Source of the DNA: Alphaproteobacteria bacterium UBA6411
GTDB lineage: Bacteria > Pseudomonadota > Alphaproteobacteria > CAAGCB01 > CAG-977
Assembly: GCA_002438565.1 (NCBI GenBank)
Contig: DJPN01000013.1
Location: forward strand, 52,700 to 116,699
Direction of reading: 5' to 3'
Length of the DNA stretch: 64,000 nucleotides
Shown piece after piece: positions 7,574 through 15,589 of the stretch. Every line of letters starts with the position of its first letter. The first letter of the stretch is position 1. The notes under the pieces were generated by a model. It ran no database searches and was not told the origin of the DNA. It saw only the letters and a program-made list of their open reading frames with translations. The position numbers and the translations under genes are program-made.

Positions 7574-8134
7574 TTACCGCGAACGGTTCGCGGCTTTCGC
7601 GATAATGGCGGCGTTTTGGCGCGCTTTTTTCTTTTCGGGGCTGACGTAAACCATATCGTCCGTCCACGGGATGATGACTTTTTTCTTGTCGCCTGTCTGC
7701 ATGTTCTGCACCTGCGGATCCATGACTTTGTGGTGCAGTTCGTCATGTTCCTTTATCGGCATCAGAATGAAGTTGGAAAATTCGTTCTGACCGCCGCCGT
7801 GAATGGGGAATTTGTGATGAACGTTGTAGCCGTTGGGGTTTGTGCCTTTTTTGACCTGTTTGATGTCTTTTTCGCTCATCCCCATTTCGCGCAGTTCGGC
7901 TTCGTGGTTGCGTCCCAATTCTTTCAAGAATTCAACGCGGATTTTGGCGAATTGAGCACGCTTGCGTTTGCGCACCTGAAGGGGCGGCACTTCCCAGTCG
8001 ACTTCTTTGAGCTTGAACCCGTTGATTTCCGTAAAGCTGAATTTGCCGCGTTCGGCGTCTAAGCGTTCCTGCGATTTGGGTTCTTTTTGGTGGGGGCGTT
8101 TTCTTTTTTCGTGAAGATATTTGTATTCGGCCAT
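7574..8134 (-). CDS. HNH/ENDO VII-like nuclease-fold protein, paralogue A
   Basis: A 186-residue protein. Residues 100-135 carry the HNH-type signature: NGYNVHHKFP (His106-His107), a GGG turn (113-115), NEFSNFILM and then H130 and H134-H135. The pattern W/Y-N-x-HH-x-x-P-GGG-N-FSN-L-x-H-x3-H is like the His-Me finger DNase modules of polymorphic toxins. A preceding basic helix (FLKELGRNHEAELREMG) and a C-terminal VIIP/VYVSP strand pair are shared with the other three copies. There is no secretion leader. It is the last gene of a tandem of three paralogues and is closest to copy D at 12889, sharing an INGF-L-EV segment. Nuclease activity is inferred; target and role are unknown. Confidence 0.7.
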   Translation of the reverse strand: MAEYKYLHEKRKRPHQKEPKSQERLDAERGKFSFTEINGFKLKEVDWEVPPLQVRKRKRAQFAKIRVEFLKELGRNHEAELREMGMSEKDIKQVKKGTNPNGYNVHHKFPIHGGGQNEFSNFILMPIKEHDELHHKVMDPQVQNMQTGDKKKVIIPWTDDMVYVSPEKKKARQNAAIIAKAANRSR

Positions 8135-8149
8135 GGAAACAATCCTTTC

Positions 8150-8710
8150 TTATCTGCTCTGAGCCGCGCGTTTTGCCAACAGCGCGTTTTGAATCTGCCG
8201 TTCGGGCGGGACAAAGACGCTGCCCTGCGGCACGGGGATTCTGATGGTGCGGGTTTCGCCGTCTTTCAGCGCGCGAATCTGCACATCGGAAACTTTGTGA
8301 AAATCGGTATGGTACGGGTCGTTGCGAATCAAAATGAAGTTTGAAAATTCATTCTTTCCGCCGCCGCCCAAGGGGTGTTTGTGATGAACGTTCCAGCCCG
8401 CGGGGGATTTGCCTTTGCTCATCAAACTTATTTGCGAATCGCTCAGTCCCGCGCGGCGCAACAAAGGCGCTGATTTTTCAGCCAAATCGCGCAGAAAGGC
8501 CGAACGCATCGGCGTGAATTCGCGGCGCTTCGCCTTGATTTCCTTTTTCGACGCGGCGGTGTAAACCATTTCCGTCAAAGGGACGCCGTGTACCGAATCG
8601 GGCAAAGCGGCCTCCTGCGCCTGCCGTTCGCGTTCCCTTTGCGCGGCGCGTTCTGCGCGGCGGGCTTCGCGTTCCGCTTTGGTCAAAGTGTGCTGAACAA
8701 GCTCCGCCAT
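8150..8710 (-). CDS. HNH/ENDO VII-like nuclease-fold protein, paralogue B
   Basis: A 186-residue middle member of the tandem. The N-terminal 40 residues are a highly charged, Arg/Glu/Ala-rich helix in place of the KY-x-H-x-KR start seen in the other copies. The core matches: helix AFLRDLAEKSAPLLRRAG, then SPAGWNVHHKHP (His109-His110), GGGGKNEFSNFILI and PYHTDFH (His134, His138). The C-terminal IRIPVPQG-VFVPP element is also shared. It lies 15 bases from copy A and 1 base from copy C, so the three are one operon. Role unknown. Confidence 0.68.
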   Translation of the reverse strand: MAELVQHTLTKAEREARRAERAAQRERERQAQEAALPDSVHGVPLTEMVYTAASKKEIKAKRREFTPMRSAFLRDLAEKSAPLLRRAGLSDSQISLMSKGKSPAGWNVHHKHPLGGGGKNEFSNFILIRNDPYHTDFHKVSDVQIRALKDGETRTIRIPVPQGSVFVPPERQIQNALLAKRAAQSR

Positions 8711-8711
8711 T

Positions 8712-9377
8712 TCAGCGCCCCCCGTTTTTGCTTAAAAAGGATTTGATGTAAGCGTCGGCGGCTTTGACGTCCTGCATAAACGGCGCGTCCTGTTTTTTAT
8801 CTTGATAGGACTGCCCTTTCGTTCCGTAGGATTTTCCGCCGCGCTTGGCGTCGCGTTCCAAGTGTTTGAACTGCTGAGGCGGGACATAAATCGATTCGGA
8901 CGGATTCGGGATGACGACCCGCCGCGTTTCGCCGCGTTTCATGTCCTGCACTTGCGGGTTGATGAGGTGATAGTGAATCATATCGTGATAGGGCGCGCGC
9001 CGAATCAGCAGCAGATTGGAAAAATCGTTCGTGCCGCCGCCGTATACCGACAATTTGTGGTGCGTGTTCCAACCGTTCGGGGTTTTGCCCTTTTCCATCA
9101 GCTTGATGTCTTTGGCGGTAATGCCCGCGGCGCGCAGCCGTTTGTACTGCGTCTGCGCCAGATGTTTCAAAAACGCCGCGCGCGCTTTTGTCGCGAATTC
9201 TTGGCGGACGGCATTTTGGCGTTCTTTGGTCGGAACGGTGAAAGTCACCGTTTCGCACGGCATGCCCAAGAAAGTTTTCGGCGCGGGGGCGTTCAAAGGC
9301 TTGCGTTCCGAAGCGGCGCGCCGTCCGTTGCGAACGCGCTTTTCATGAACGTATTTGTAAGTTTCAAGGTTTTCCAT
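8712..9377 (-). CDS. HNH/ENDO VII-like nuclease-fold protein, paralogue C
   Basis: First gene of the tandem, 221 residues. It begins with ETYKYVHEKR, the start motif shared with copies A and D. The core is FLKHLAQTQYKRLRAAG, then KTPNGWNTHHKLS (His106-His107), GGGTNDFSNLLLI and PYHDMIH (His131, His135). VVIPNPSESIYVPP follows. The C-terminus is longer than in the other copies, with a Lys/Gln-rich linker and a final helix ADAYIKSFLSK. An AT-rich 113-base region upstream separates it from pheA, which is transcribed the other way. Function is inferred only as DNA- or RNA-binding or cleaving. Confidence 0.68.
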   Translation of the reverse strand: MENLETYKYVHEKRVRNGRRAASERKPLNAPAPKTFLGMPCETVTFTVPTKERQNAVRQEFATKARAAFLKHLAQTQYKRLRAAGITAKDIKLMEKGKTPNGWNTHHKLSVYGGGTNDFSNLLLIRRAPYHDMIHYHLINPQVQDMKRGETRRVVIPNPSESIYVPPQQFKHLERDAKRGGKSYGTKGQSYQDKKQDAPFMQDVKAADAYIKSFLSKNGGR

Positions 9378-9490
9378 TTGAATATCCCCGATGCCTTTGT
9401 TAAAAGGAAGTATAACACACGAAACGGGAAGCGCAAGCTTTTTGACAAAAAATTTATTTTTGGCAAGAAAATCGCTTTTTTAGGATAAAA

Positions 9491-10351
9491 ATGCAGAAAA
9501 ACGAAACAAAATCAATAGCCTGTCAAGGATGTGCGGGGGCTTTTTCGCATCTGGCGGCTCAGTCTGTTTTTCCGACGGCGGAAATCGTTTTTTATCCGAC
9601 GTTCAAGCAGGCTTTAGACGCCGTGGCGCAAGGTGATTCCGATGCCGCCGTCGTTCCCGTCGAAAATTCTTCGGCGGGCAGAGTGGCTGATATTCACAGG
9701 CTTTTGCCGCAATCCGACTTGTATGTCACGGGGGAAAAGTTCATTCCCGTGCGCCATTGTCTGCTGGGGACGGCGGATGCGGCTTTGTCCGATGTGAAAA
9801 CCGTTCTGTCGCATCCGCAGGCGCTGGCGCAATGTCGGGCGAATTTGACAAAAAAAGGTCTTTGCGCCCAAGCCGCCGCCAACACCGCCGAAGCCGCCAA
9901 AACAGTGGCGGAACGGGGGGATAAAAGCGTCGGGGCTTTGGCGTCGGCCGTTGCCGCCGGCTTATACGGACTGAAAATCCTTGAAACGGATATGCAGGAT
10001 TTCGATTTGAACATGACGCGTTTTTGGGTTTTGGAACGCGCTCCCCGCAAGCTTGACACAAAACATCCGATAACGTCGCTGATTTTCAAGGTTAAGAACG
10101 TTCCCGCCGTGCTGTACAAATGTTTGGGCGGATTCGCGACGAACGGCGTCAATCTGCTGCGCATCGAAAGCTTTGTCGACGCAAACCGTTTTTTCGCCAA
10201 TGCCGCGTTTTTGATTGACGTTGCGGCGGATTCCGACAGTCGGGCGTTTCAATCGGCCGCGGGCGAATTGGCTTTTTTTGCGGACGAAATCAAAATCTTG
10301 GGAACTTACGCCGCGGACGCCGTGCGGCTGAACGGGTTGGACAAACAATGA
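9491..10351 (+). CDS. pheA: Prephenate dehydratase with ACT domain
   Basis: A 286-residue monofunctional enzyme converting prephenate to phenylpyruvate for phenylalanine synthesis. The two-lobed periplasmic-binding-like catalytic part starts at CQGCAGAFSHLAA, contains VPVENSSAGRV and the LNMTRFWVL motif whose Thr-Arg-Phe is needed for catalysis. The C-terminal ACT domain (about 195-275) has NVPAVLYKCLGGFATNGVN and the IES segment that senses phenylalanine; the usual ESRP is ESFV here, so feedback control may differ. Its stop overlaps the next start as ATGA. Confidence 0.92.
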   Translation: MQKNETKSIACQGCAGAFSHLAAQSVFPTAEIVFYPTFKQALDAVAQGDSDAAVVPVENSSAGRVADIHRLLPQSDLYVTGEKFIPVRHCLLGTADAALSDVKTVLSHPQALAQCRANLTKKGLCAQAAANTAEAAKTVAERGDKSVGALASAVAAGLYGLKILETDMQDFDLNMTRFWVLERAPRKLDTKHPITSLIFKVKNVPAVLYKCLGGFATNGVNLLRIESFVDANRFFANAAFLIDVAADSDSRAFQSAAGELAFFADEIKILGTYAADAVRLNGLDKQ

Positions 10352-10911
10352 AAACAATCGCTTTTGTTTTGGCTTTGCTGCTGTCTTGCAACGCTTTCGC
10401 CGATGAAAATTTTTACACTCGATTCGATACGGCGTACACAATCGGCGTTGAACAAGGCGTCAAGGACGGCTTTTCATGGCAGACGGGATTCGGCTGGAAG
10501 TGGTTCGATGCGCTCAGAACGGAAATGACGTTCGGTTATTTGCGCAACGGTTTGGGGGATTCTTTGCGCGGCGAATTTTTGCATGGCAGAGTGTCGTCCA
10601 AGGCCGCTTTCGTCAATGCGGCGTGGGATGTGTTTTCCGCGGGAAAAATGACGCCGTATGTTATGGCGGGCGTCGGCGTCGCCAGAAACAAAATCCAGCG
10701 GTCGGATGTCGGCGGACGGGAAATTCCGCGCGGCAGACGAACGGCTTTCCCGTGGCAGGCGGGGGCGGGAATCGGATTTTCGCTGCCGAATCGGTTGACA
10801 TTGGACGCCGGTTATGTCTATACCCGTCTTGGCCGCTTTAACGGCGGCGATTTGCCCGACAAAAGTATTCGCCTGCAGCGTTTGTCCGTCGGGCTGAGAT
10901 ACGATTTTTAA
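10348..10911 (+). CDS. Outer-membrane beta-barrel protein
   Basis: A 187-residue protein with a signal peptide (MKTIAFVLALLLSCNAFA). The mature part shows repeated amphipathic strands (SWQTGFGWKWF, RTEMTFGYLRN, MTPYVMAGVGVARNK, RLQRLSVGLRYDF) ending in Phe, typical of small barrels. It has the same general plan as the protein at 6611-7255, but loop sequences are unrelated. It is coupled to pheA by a 4-base overlap, which is likely compact packing and not shared function. Confidence 0.75.
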   Translation: MKTIAFVLALLLSCNAFADENFYTRFDTAYTIGVEQGVKDGFSWQTGFGWKWFDALRTEMTFGYLRNGLGDSLRGEFLHGRVSSKAAFVNAAWDVFSAGKMTPYVMAGVGVARNKIQRSDVGGREIPRGRRTAFPWQAGAGIGFSLPNRLTLDAGYVYTRLGRFNGGDLPDKSIRLQRLSVGLRYDF

Positions 10912-10927
10912 AGGATTGAAGCCTGTG

Positions 10928-11920
10928 ATGCCCGATTTCTTGTTTGCGCTTTTTTTGCACCAGCCGGTTTGGATTTGGCTGATGTTTTTGATGATTGTCA
11001 TTGCCATTTTGTTTCTGGATTTGGGCGTTTTGGAAAAAGGATCGCAGGAAATCGGCGCGAAAAAAAGCCTTGCACTGTTTTTGACCTATGCGGGCATCGC
11101 CTGTTTGTTCGGCGGGTGGCTTTACTGGTATTTCGGCGAGCAGATGGCGACGGATTTCATCATGGGCTATGCGGTCGAAATGGGACTGTCCATTGACAAC
11201 GTGTTTGTTATCGGGTTGGTTTTCACCTATTTGAACATTCCGAGAAACCAGCAGCACCGCGTATTGTTCTGGGGGATTTTGGGGGCGGTTGTTCTGCGCG
11301 GCGTCGTCATTGTCATCGGGGCGGAAATCATCGACAAATACGACCCCGTTTTGCTGATTTTCGGAGTGTTTTTGATTTATTCCGGACTGAAAAGCCTGCT
11401 GTCCGACGAACCGGGCATCAATCTGTCCGACAGCCGTTTGCTTCGGGTTTTCCGCCGTTATTTGCGTGTTACGCCCGAATTGCGCGGAGAGCATTTCTTT
11501 GTGCGCGAACGCAATGAAAAGGGCAAAATGAAATGGTACGCGACTCCGCTGTTTTTGGCGCTGCTGCTGATTGAGTTCGGCGACGCCGTATTCGCGTGCG
11601 ACAGCGTTCCCGCAGTATTGGCGGTTTCGCATGAAACGTTTGCCGTTTACGCCAGCGACATTTTTGCCGTTTTGGGGCTGCGCGCTTTGTATTTTCTGCT
11701 GTCTGCGGCTCTGCACCGCTTTTCATACATGCAGCCGGCTTGTGCGGTTTTGCTGGTCGTCATCGGGCTGAAAATCTTTGTCAACGAGTTTTTCTGCAAA
11801 ATCGACGACGTCTGGTCGCTGGTTGTAACGTTTGCTTTGCTGGGCGGCGGCATTTTGGTTTCCCTGCTGAAAAAAGCCGAAGAAGAGGAAGCCATCGAAA
11901 AAGGCGCGGCCGCCCCTTGA
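10928..11920 (+). CDS. TerC/Alx-family integral membrane protein
   Basis: About 330 residues with nine or so membrane helices. Family motifs include an acidic first-helix pattern AILFLDLGVLEKG, the GLSIDNVFVIGLVF helix, an IEFGDAVFACDSVPA helix and the ASDIFAVLGLRALYFLL helix. The Asp residues inside these helices are characteristic of TerC and Alx, which are linked to manganese export and metal loading of secreted proteins. The start is either ATG 10928 or GTG 10925; an AAGGA site at 10911-10915 favours the GTG by spacing. Confidence 0.87.
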   Translation: MPDFLFALFLHQPVWIWLMFLMIVIAILFLDLGVLEKGSQEIGAKKSLALFLTYAGIACLFGGWLYWYFGEQMATDFIMGYAVEMGLSIDNVFVIGLVFTYLNIPRNQQHRVLFWGILGAVVLRGVVIVIGAEIIDKYDPVLLIFGVFLIYSGLKSLLSDEPGINLSDSRLLRVFRRYLRVTPELRGEHFFVRERNEKGKMKWYATPLFLALLLIEFGDAVFACDSVPAVLAVSHETFAVYASDIFAVLGLRALYFLLSAALHRFSYMQPACAVLLVVIGLKIFVNEFFCKIDDVWSLVVTFALLGGGILVSLLKKAEEEEAIEKGAAAP

Positions 11921-11982
11921 AAGGGCAGAACTTTAGTCCTATCTGGTGAAAGTGAACACTTCGTTTGAAAGGATTAAAGTTC

Positions 11983-12186
11983 GTGCAAATCAAGAAAATA
12001 ACGCCGGACGATCTTGCCAAACTGGGTGTCAATTCCATCGCTTACATCAAAAAGCGCTTGGTCGCCGACAAAAGCCTGTGGTATATCTATGCCGCCGAAG
12101 GAACCGAATTGGCGTACACCGATGACGAAAACGCCGCGATTTCCTTGGTCGTCGACAACGAATTGATACCGGTGAGCGTCCATTGA
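11983..12186 (+). CDS. DUF1150 family small protein
   Basis: A 67-residue protein resembling the alphaproteobacterial DUF1150 family: KKITPDDLAKLGVNSIAYIK near the start, YIYAAEGTELAY in the middle and NELIPVSVH at the end. The GTG start at 11983 is preceded by AAAGGA at 9 bases; an upstream in-frame TTG at 11965 is less likely. The stop overlaps the next gene by 4 bases. No molecular role is established for the family that I know of. Confidence 0.75.
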   Translation: MQIKKITPDDLAKLGVNSIAYIKKRLVADKSLWYIYAAEGTELAYTDDENAAISLVVDNELIPVSVH

Positions 12187-12818
12187 ACACAACAAATCTC
12201 TGCCCCGTATGCGGCAAACCTTTACAGCTCTGCGTCTGTTCGGACGCCGAGCCGTTCGACAACAAGCACTTTGTGTTGATTCTGCAGCATCCGCAGGAAC
12301 AGGACAAAGACCTCGGCACGGCGAAAATCATCTGTCAAAGGCTGAAAAACGCGCAGTTGGAAATCGCACTGTCGCGCCCGTCTTTGGCGGCGGTTTTGAA
12401 ACGTCCCGCCGACCCCAAAAAATGGGGCGTGCTGTATTTGGGCGCGCAAAACGAAACGCCGGCCGCGTCGGGCTTGTACGCTTTGAGCAGAAAGGGCAAT
12501 CTGCTGCCGAATACGGCGGAAATTCTTGCTTCGCTGGAAGGAATCATTTTGCTGGACGGATCGTGGAGCCAAGCCAAAGCCCTGTGGTGGCGCAATCCGT
12601 GGCTGTTGAAAACACAGCGTCTGCTGCTGGTTCCCGAAAAACGGTCGCTGTACGGCAAACTGCGCAAAGAACCGCGCAAGGAAAGCGTTTCCACGCTGGA
12701 AGCGACGGCGCAGTGTTTGAATTACTTGGGCGAAGACGCTGCCATCGCCGACGGATTGCTGGACTCTTTTGCGGAACTGCTGGAAAAATACAAGCTGTTG
12801 CGCGGAAATAAAAAATAG
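12183..12818 (+). CDS. DTW domain protein (probable tRNA-uridine aminocarboxypropyltransferase)
   Basis: A 211-residue protein of the DTW family, related to E. coli TapT, which makes acp3U in the tRNA variable loop from S-adenosylmethionine. It has an N-terminal zinc knuckle CPVCGKPLQLCVC and the signature as DGSWSQAKAL, with Ser in place of the usual Thr of DxTW. The downstream STLEA segment is also typical. Start is a TTG overlapping the previous stop (TTGA); no alternative upstream start fits. Confidence is good for family, moderate for exact substrate. Confidence 0.8.
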   Translation: MNTTNLCPVCGKPLQLCVCSDAEPFDNKHFVLILQHPQEQDKDLGTAKIICQRLKNAQLEIALSRPSLAAVLKRPADPKKWGVLYLGAQNETPAASGLYALSRKGNLLPNTAEILASLEGIILLDGSWSQAKALWWRNPWLLKTQRLLLVPEKRSLYGKLRKEPRKESVSTLEATAQCLNYLGEDAAIADGLLDSFAELLEKYKLLRGNKK

Positions 12819-12888
12819 ACGAAATCTCCTTTCTTTGTCAAAACAACCGTGCTAAACTCCTTGCCAAACAAAACAAGGAGTTTTTTCC

Positions 12889-13473
12889 ATGGAAGACAAA
12901 TACGTTCACGCCAAACGCAAACGCCCGAACGCCGGAAACGGCCTTAACTTTCTGTCCGAACAGGTCAAGGCGCAGGCGGCGCAGGGCAAATTCGCCTTTG
13001 ACAAAATCAACGGCTTTACGCTGACCGAAGTCGAATACAAAATGCCGCCCAAGCAGACGCGCGTCAACCGCCGCGACGAATTCAAACGCGAAGTGCGCCC
13101 CAAGTTTTTGAAATATCTGGCGGAAAACTTTGAACAGGATTTGCGCGCCATCGGCATCAAGGACGACGGTTTGGAACAAATGCGCAAAGGACGCAGTGTC
13201 AACGGCTACAACGTGCATCACATGCACCCGATTGCGGGCGGCGGGAAAAACGATTTCTCGAACTTGATTTTAATGCCGATTCCGCCGCATGACGAACTGC
13301 ATCATTTGGTTATCGACCCGCAAATCAAAGACAAAAAAGTGCAGAACGGCGTCAAAATCAAAATTCCGATGTGCAGCGACAGGGTTTGGAAGCGCCCCGC
13401 CAACAAATACGAACGGCTGAACGCGACCGTCAACGCCGCCGTGCTGGCAAAACAAATGCAGGGTGGGCGATAA
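12889..13473 (+). CDS. HNH/ENDO VII-like nuclease-fold protein, paralogue D
   Basis: A 194-residue fourth copy of the family, 3.5 kb away and on the other strand. It starts MEDKYVHAKRKRPN, matching copies A and C, and shares an INGF-L-EV-PP-Q-R segment with copy A. The core is FLKYLAENFEQDLRAIG, then VNGYNVHHMHP (His110-His111), GGGKNDFSNLILM and HDELHH (His134, His138-139). The copy A and D terminal parts differ. It is followed 70 bases later by a SUKH gene, an arrangement common in toxin-immunity loci, although no secretion signal is visible. Confidence 0.7.
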   Translation: MEDKYVHAKRKRPNAGNGLNFLSEQVKAQAAQGKFAFDKINGFTLTEVEYKMPPKQTRVNRRDEFKREVRPKFLKYLAENFEQDLRAIGIKDDGLEQMRKGRSVNGYNVHHMHPIAGGGKNDFSNLILMPIPPHDELHHLVIDPQIKDKKVQNGVKIKIPMCSDRVWKRPANKYERLNATVNAAVLAKQMQGGR

Positions 13474-13543
13474 AAAGCTTGCCGAACGGTTTGGCTTTGG
13501 CTAAACTGTCAGATAACGTTTTAACCGTTTTTGGAATTGAAAA

Positions 13544-13990
13544 ATGATTGAAGATATTATCAAAAAACTGTCCGATCCCAGCGAAGGCGCGATGATTGTC
13601 CGCCCCGCGTCCAGTAAAGATTTGGCGCAGTGCCAGAAAGACATGGCCGAAATCGGACTGCACCCGATTCCGCAGGGATACATCGACTTTTTGCGCGAAG
13701 TCAACGGGTTCGCGTGGAACGGCATCGAATTTTACAGCACCGACAACGTCACCGATCCCGAAAGCAACTATACGCTGATTGATATCGTTACGGCGAACGA
13801 GGATTTCGCGGACTACAACGAAGAATTGGCTTCGTGCGTGCTGTTGGGGCGCGCCGACGATGATTTGTACGTCTACAACACCGACAACGAAAAATACGAA
13901 GTGCTGGACTTTACGGGACACGATGTGATGGAAGAACACGACGCGTTCGACGCGCTGTTTGAATCCGTCGTCGAACCCCGCATGCTGTAA
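13544..13990 (+). CDS. SUKH (SMI1/KNR4) superfamily protein, possible immunity protein
   Basis: A 148-residue acidic protein. It shows the SMI1/KNR4 layout: an N-terminal helix pair with PASSKDLAQCQKDM, a loop PIPQGYIDFLREVNGFAWNG, then strands IEFYSTDNV, VLLGRADDDLYVYN and a C-terminal acidic helix with FDALFESVV. The superfamily includes many immunity proteins against nuclease toxins, plus cellular scaffold proteins. It lies between HNH-like copy D and queA; the 7-base gap to queA suggests read-through. Immunity function is inferred from family and position. Confidence 0.75.
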   Translation: MIEDIIKKLSDPSEGAMIVRPASSKDLAQCQKDMAEIGLHPIPQGYIDFLREVNGFAWNGIEFYSTDNVTDPESNYTLIDIVTANEDFADYNEELASCVLLGRADDDLYVYNTDNEKYEVLDFTGHDVMEEHDAFDALFESVVEPRML

Positions 13991-13997
13991 AAAAAAC

Positions 13998-15050
13998 GTG
14001 CTGGTTTCTGAATTCAATTTCGATTTGCCGAAAGAACGGATAGCCGACCGACCCGCGGAACCCCGCGAGTCGGCGAAGCTGTTACATGTCGTTGCCCCCG
14101 ACAGGTTTGAAGATTTGCACATTGCGGATTTGCCCGATGTGTTCCGTCCGTCGGATTTATTGGTTTTCAACGATACAAAAGTTATTCCCGCGCGTCTGTT
14201 CGGCAAGCGCGGCGAGGCGGCCGTTGAAGCGACTTTGTTCAAATCGGTCGGCTTGACGACATGGGAAGCTTTGGTCAAAAACGCGCGCCGTCTGCATCCC
14301 GACGACATTGTGTCGTTTTATCCGCCTTTGAATCCCGAAGCCGAGCCTTTGCGGGCGAAAGTCGTTGGGCGCGGCGAATCGGGAACGGTGATTCTGGAAT
14401 TTCTGACGGAAGCGGCAACGCTGTTTGCGACGCTTGAAAAATACGGCGTAATGCCCTTGCCGCCCTACATTCACCGCAAACAAACCGAATATGGCGAAGA
14501 CAAGGCGAACTATCAAACCGTTTACGCCAAAAATCCGGGGGCGGTTGCCGCGCCGACGGCGGGATTGCACTTTACGAACGCCCTGTTGCAAAAAATCGCG
14601 GACAAAGGCATTGAAAGCGTCAAAGTAACGCTTCATGTCGGCGGCGGCACGTTTCTGCCCGTCAAGGTTGAAGACACCAAAGACCACGTCATGCATGCGG
14701 AATACGGCGTCATTACGCCCGAAACGGCGGACATTATCAATACCGCCCGCAAAAACGGACGGCGTATTGTTTCTATTGGCACGACGGCGCTGCGTTTGTT
14801 GGAAAGCGCGGCGGATGACAACCGCGTCATTCATCCGTTTCATCAAGAAACGTCGATTTTCATTACGCCGGGGTATCGGTTCAAAGGCATTGACGCTTTG
14901 TTTACGAACTTTCATTTGCCGAGTTCGACTTTGTTTATGCTGGTCTGCGCGTTTTGCGGAACGGAATGTATGAAAAACGCCTACAAACACGCGATTGAAA
15001 ACGAATACAGATTCTTTTCGTACGGCGATGCGTGCTTTTTGGAAAAGTAA
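13998..15050 (+). CDS. queA: S-adenosylmethionine:tRNA ribosyltransferase-isomerase
   Basis: A 350-residue enzyme that transfers and isomerises the ribosyl part of AdoMet to make epoxyqueuosine in tRNA. The N-terminus FNFDLPKERIADRP is diagnostic, as are LVFNDTKVIPARLFG, PLPPYI, AAPTAGLHFT, VTLHVGGGTFLPV and the terminal INNFHLP-type segment (TNFHLPSSTL). The GTG at 13998 is chosen because it leads straight into the conserved start; the frame is open further upstream but overlaps the SUKH gene. Confidence 0.95.
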   Translation: MLVSEFNFDLPKERIADRPAEPRESAKLLHVVAPDRFEDLHIADLPDVFRPSDLLVFNDTKVIPARLFGKRGEAAVEATLFKSVGLTTWEALVKNARRLHPDDIVSFYPPLNPEAEPLRAKVVGRGESGTVILEFLTEAATLFATLEKYGVMPLPPYIHRKQTEYGEDKANYQTVYAKNPGAVAAPTAGLHFTNALLQKIADKGIESVKVTLHVGGGTFLPVKVEDTKDHVMHAEYGVITPETADIINTARKNGRRIVSIGTTALRLLESAADDNRVIHPFHQETSIFITPGYRFKGIDALFTNFHLPSSTLFMLVCAFCGTECMKNAYKHAIENEYRFFSYGDACFLEK

Positions 15051-15063
15051 ATCATCTTCTATA

Positions 15064-15104
15064 TTGATTTTACTTGAAAAGTATTCTATACGTTCAGTTA
15101 TAAT
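15064..15104 (+). promoter_or_regulatory. AT-rich promoter region of the MucR-family gene
   Basis: Two overlapping sigma-70-like promoters can be read: TTGATT-17-TATACG (15064-15092) and TTGAAA-19-TATAAT (15074-15104). The whole 73-base spacer is strikingly AT-rich, which would suit autoregulation because MucR proteins bind AT-rich DNA. Confidence 0.45.
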
Positions 15105-15123
15105 TTAATAAGGAGTTAAAACA

Positions 15124-15537
15124 ATGGCTGAACAATTCACAAATGAAGATTTGCTGGCTTTTACAACGGAAATCGTGTCTTCGCACGTTTCCAACAACAC
15201 GCTGTCCGCCGAAGAGCTGCCGGCTTTGATTAAAAATGTTTACAAAGCTTTGGCGTCCCTCAATGTTGCGGAACAACAGCCCGTCGAAGAGGTTCGTCAG
15301 CCCGCCGTTGCCATTAAAAAATCCGTTTTCCCCGACTATATTATTTGCTTGGAAGACGGCAAAAAGCTGAAAATGCTGAAGCGCCATTTGAAGACGGCGT
15401 ACAACATGACGCCCGAAGAATACCGCGCGCGCTGGAATTTGCCCGCGGATTATCCTTTGGTTGCGCCGAATTACGCCGAACGCCGTTCCGATTTGGCCAA
15501 AAAAATCGGTTTGGGCAACCGCCGCAAAAAAGCTTGA
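15124..15537 (+). CDS. MucR/Ros family transcriptional regulator
   Basis: A 137-residue member of the prokaryotic zinc-finger family of alphaproteobacteria. The N-terminal oligomerisation part (DLLAFTTEIVSSHVSNN, LPALIKNVYKAL) and the DNA-binding core (KSVFPDYIICLEDGKK, MLKRHLKTAYNMTPEEY, WNLPADYPLVAPNYA) are typical. The finger has Cys and two His with an atypical ligand pattern, common in the family. Members act as nucleoid-associated global repressors of motility, surface and cell-cycle genes. The barrels and flagellar genes here could be targets, but that is a guess. Confidence 0.92.
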   Translation: MAEQFTNEDLLAFTTEIVSSHVSNNTLSAEELPALIKNVYKALASLNVAEQQPVEEVRQPAVAIKKSVFPDYIICLEDGKKLKMLKRHLKTAYNMTPEEYRARWNLPADYPLVAPNYAERRSDLAKKIGLGNRRKKA

Positions 15538-15589
15538 CGCAAAACAGGAAAGGGGCGAAAGCCTCTTTCTTTTTACGGATTTCGGAAGA

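Noticed and set aside
7278..7746. Short minus-strand open frames across the candidate RNA
   Set aside because: They cross a terminator and several perfect hairpins, overlap an HNH gene in another frame and have no ribosome site or recognisable motif.
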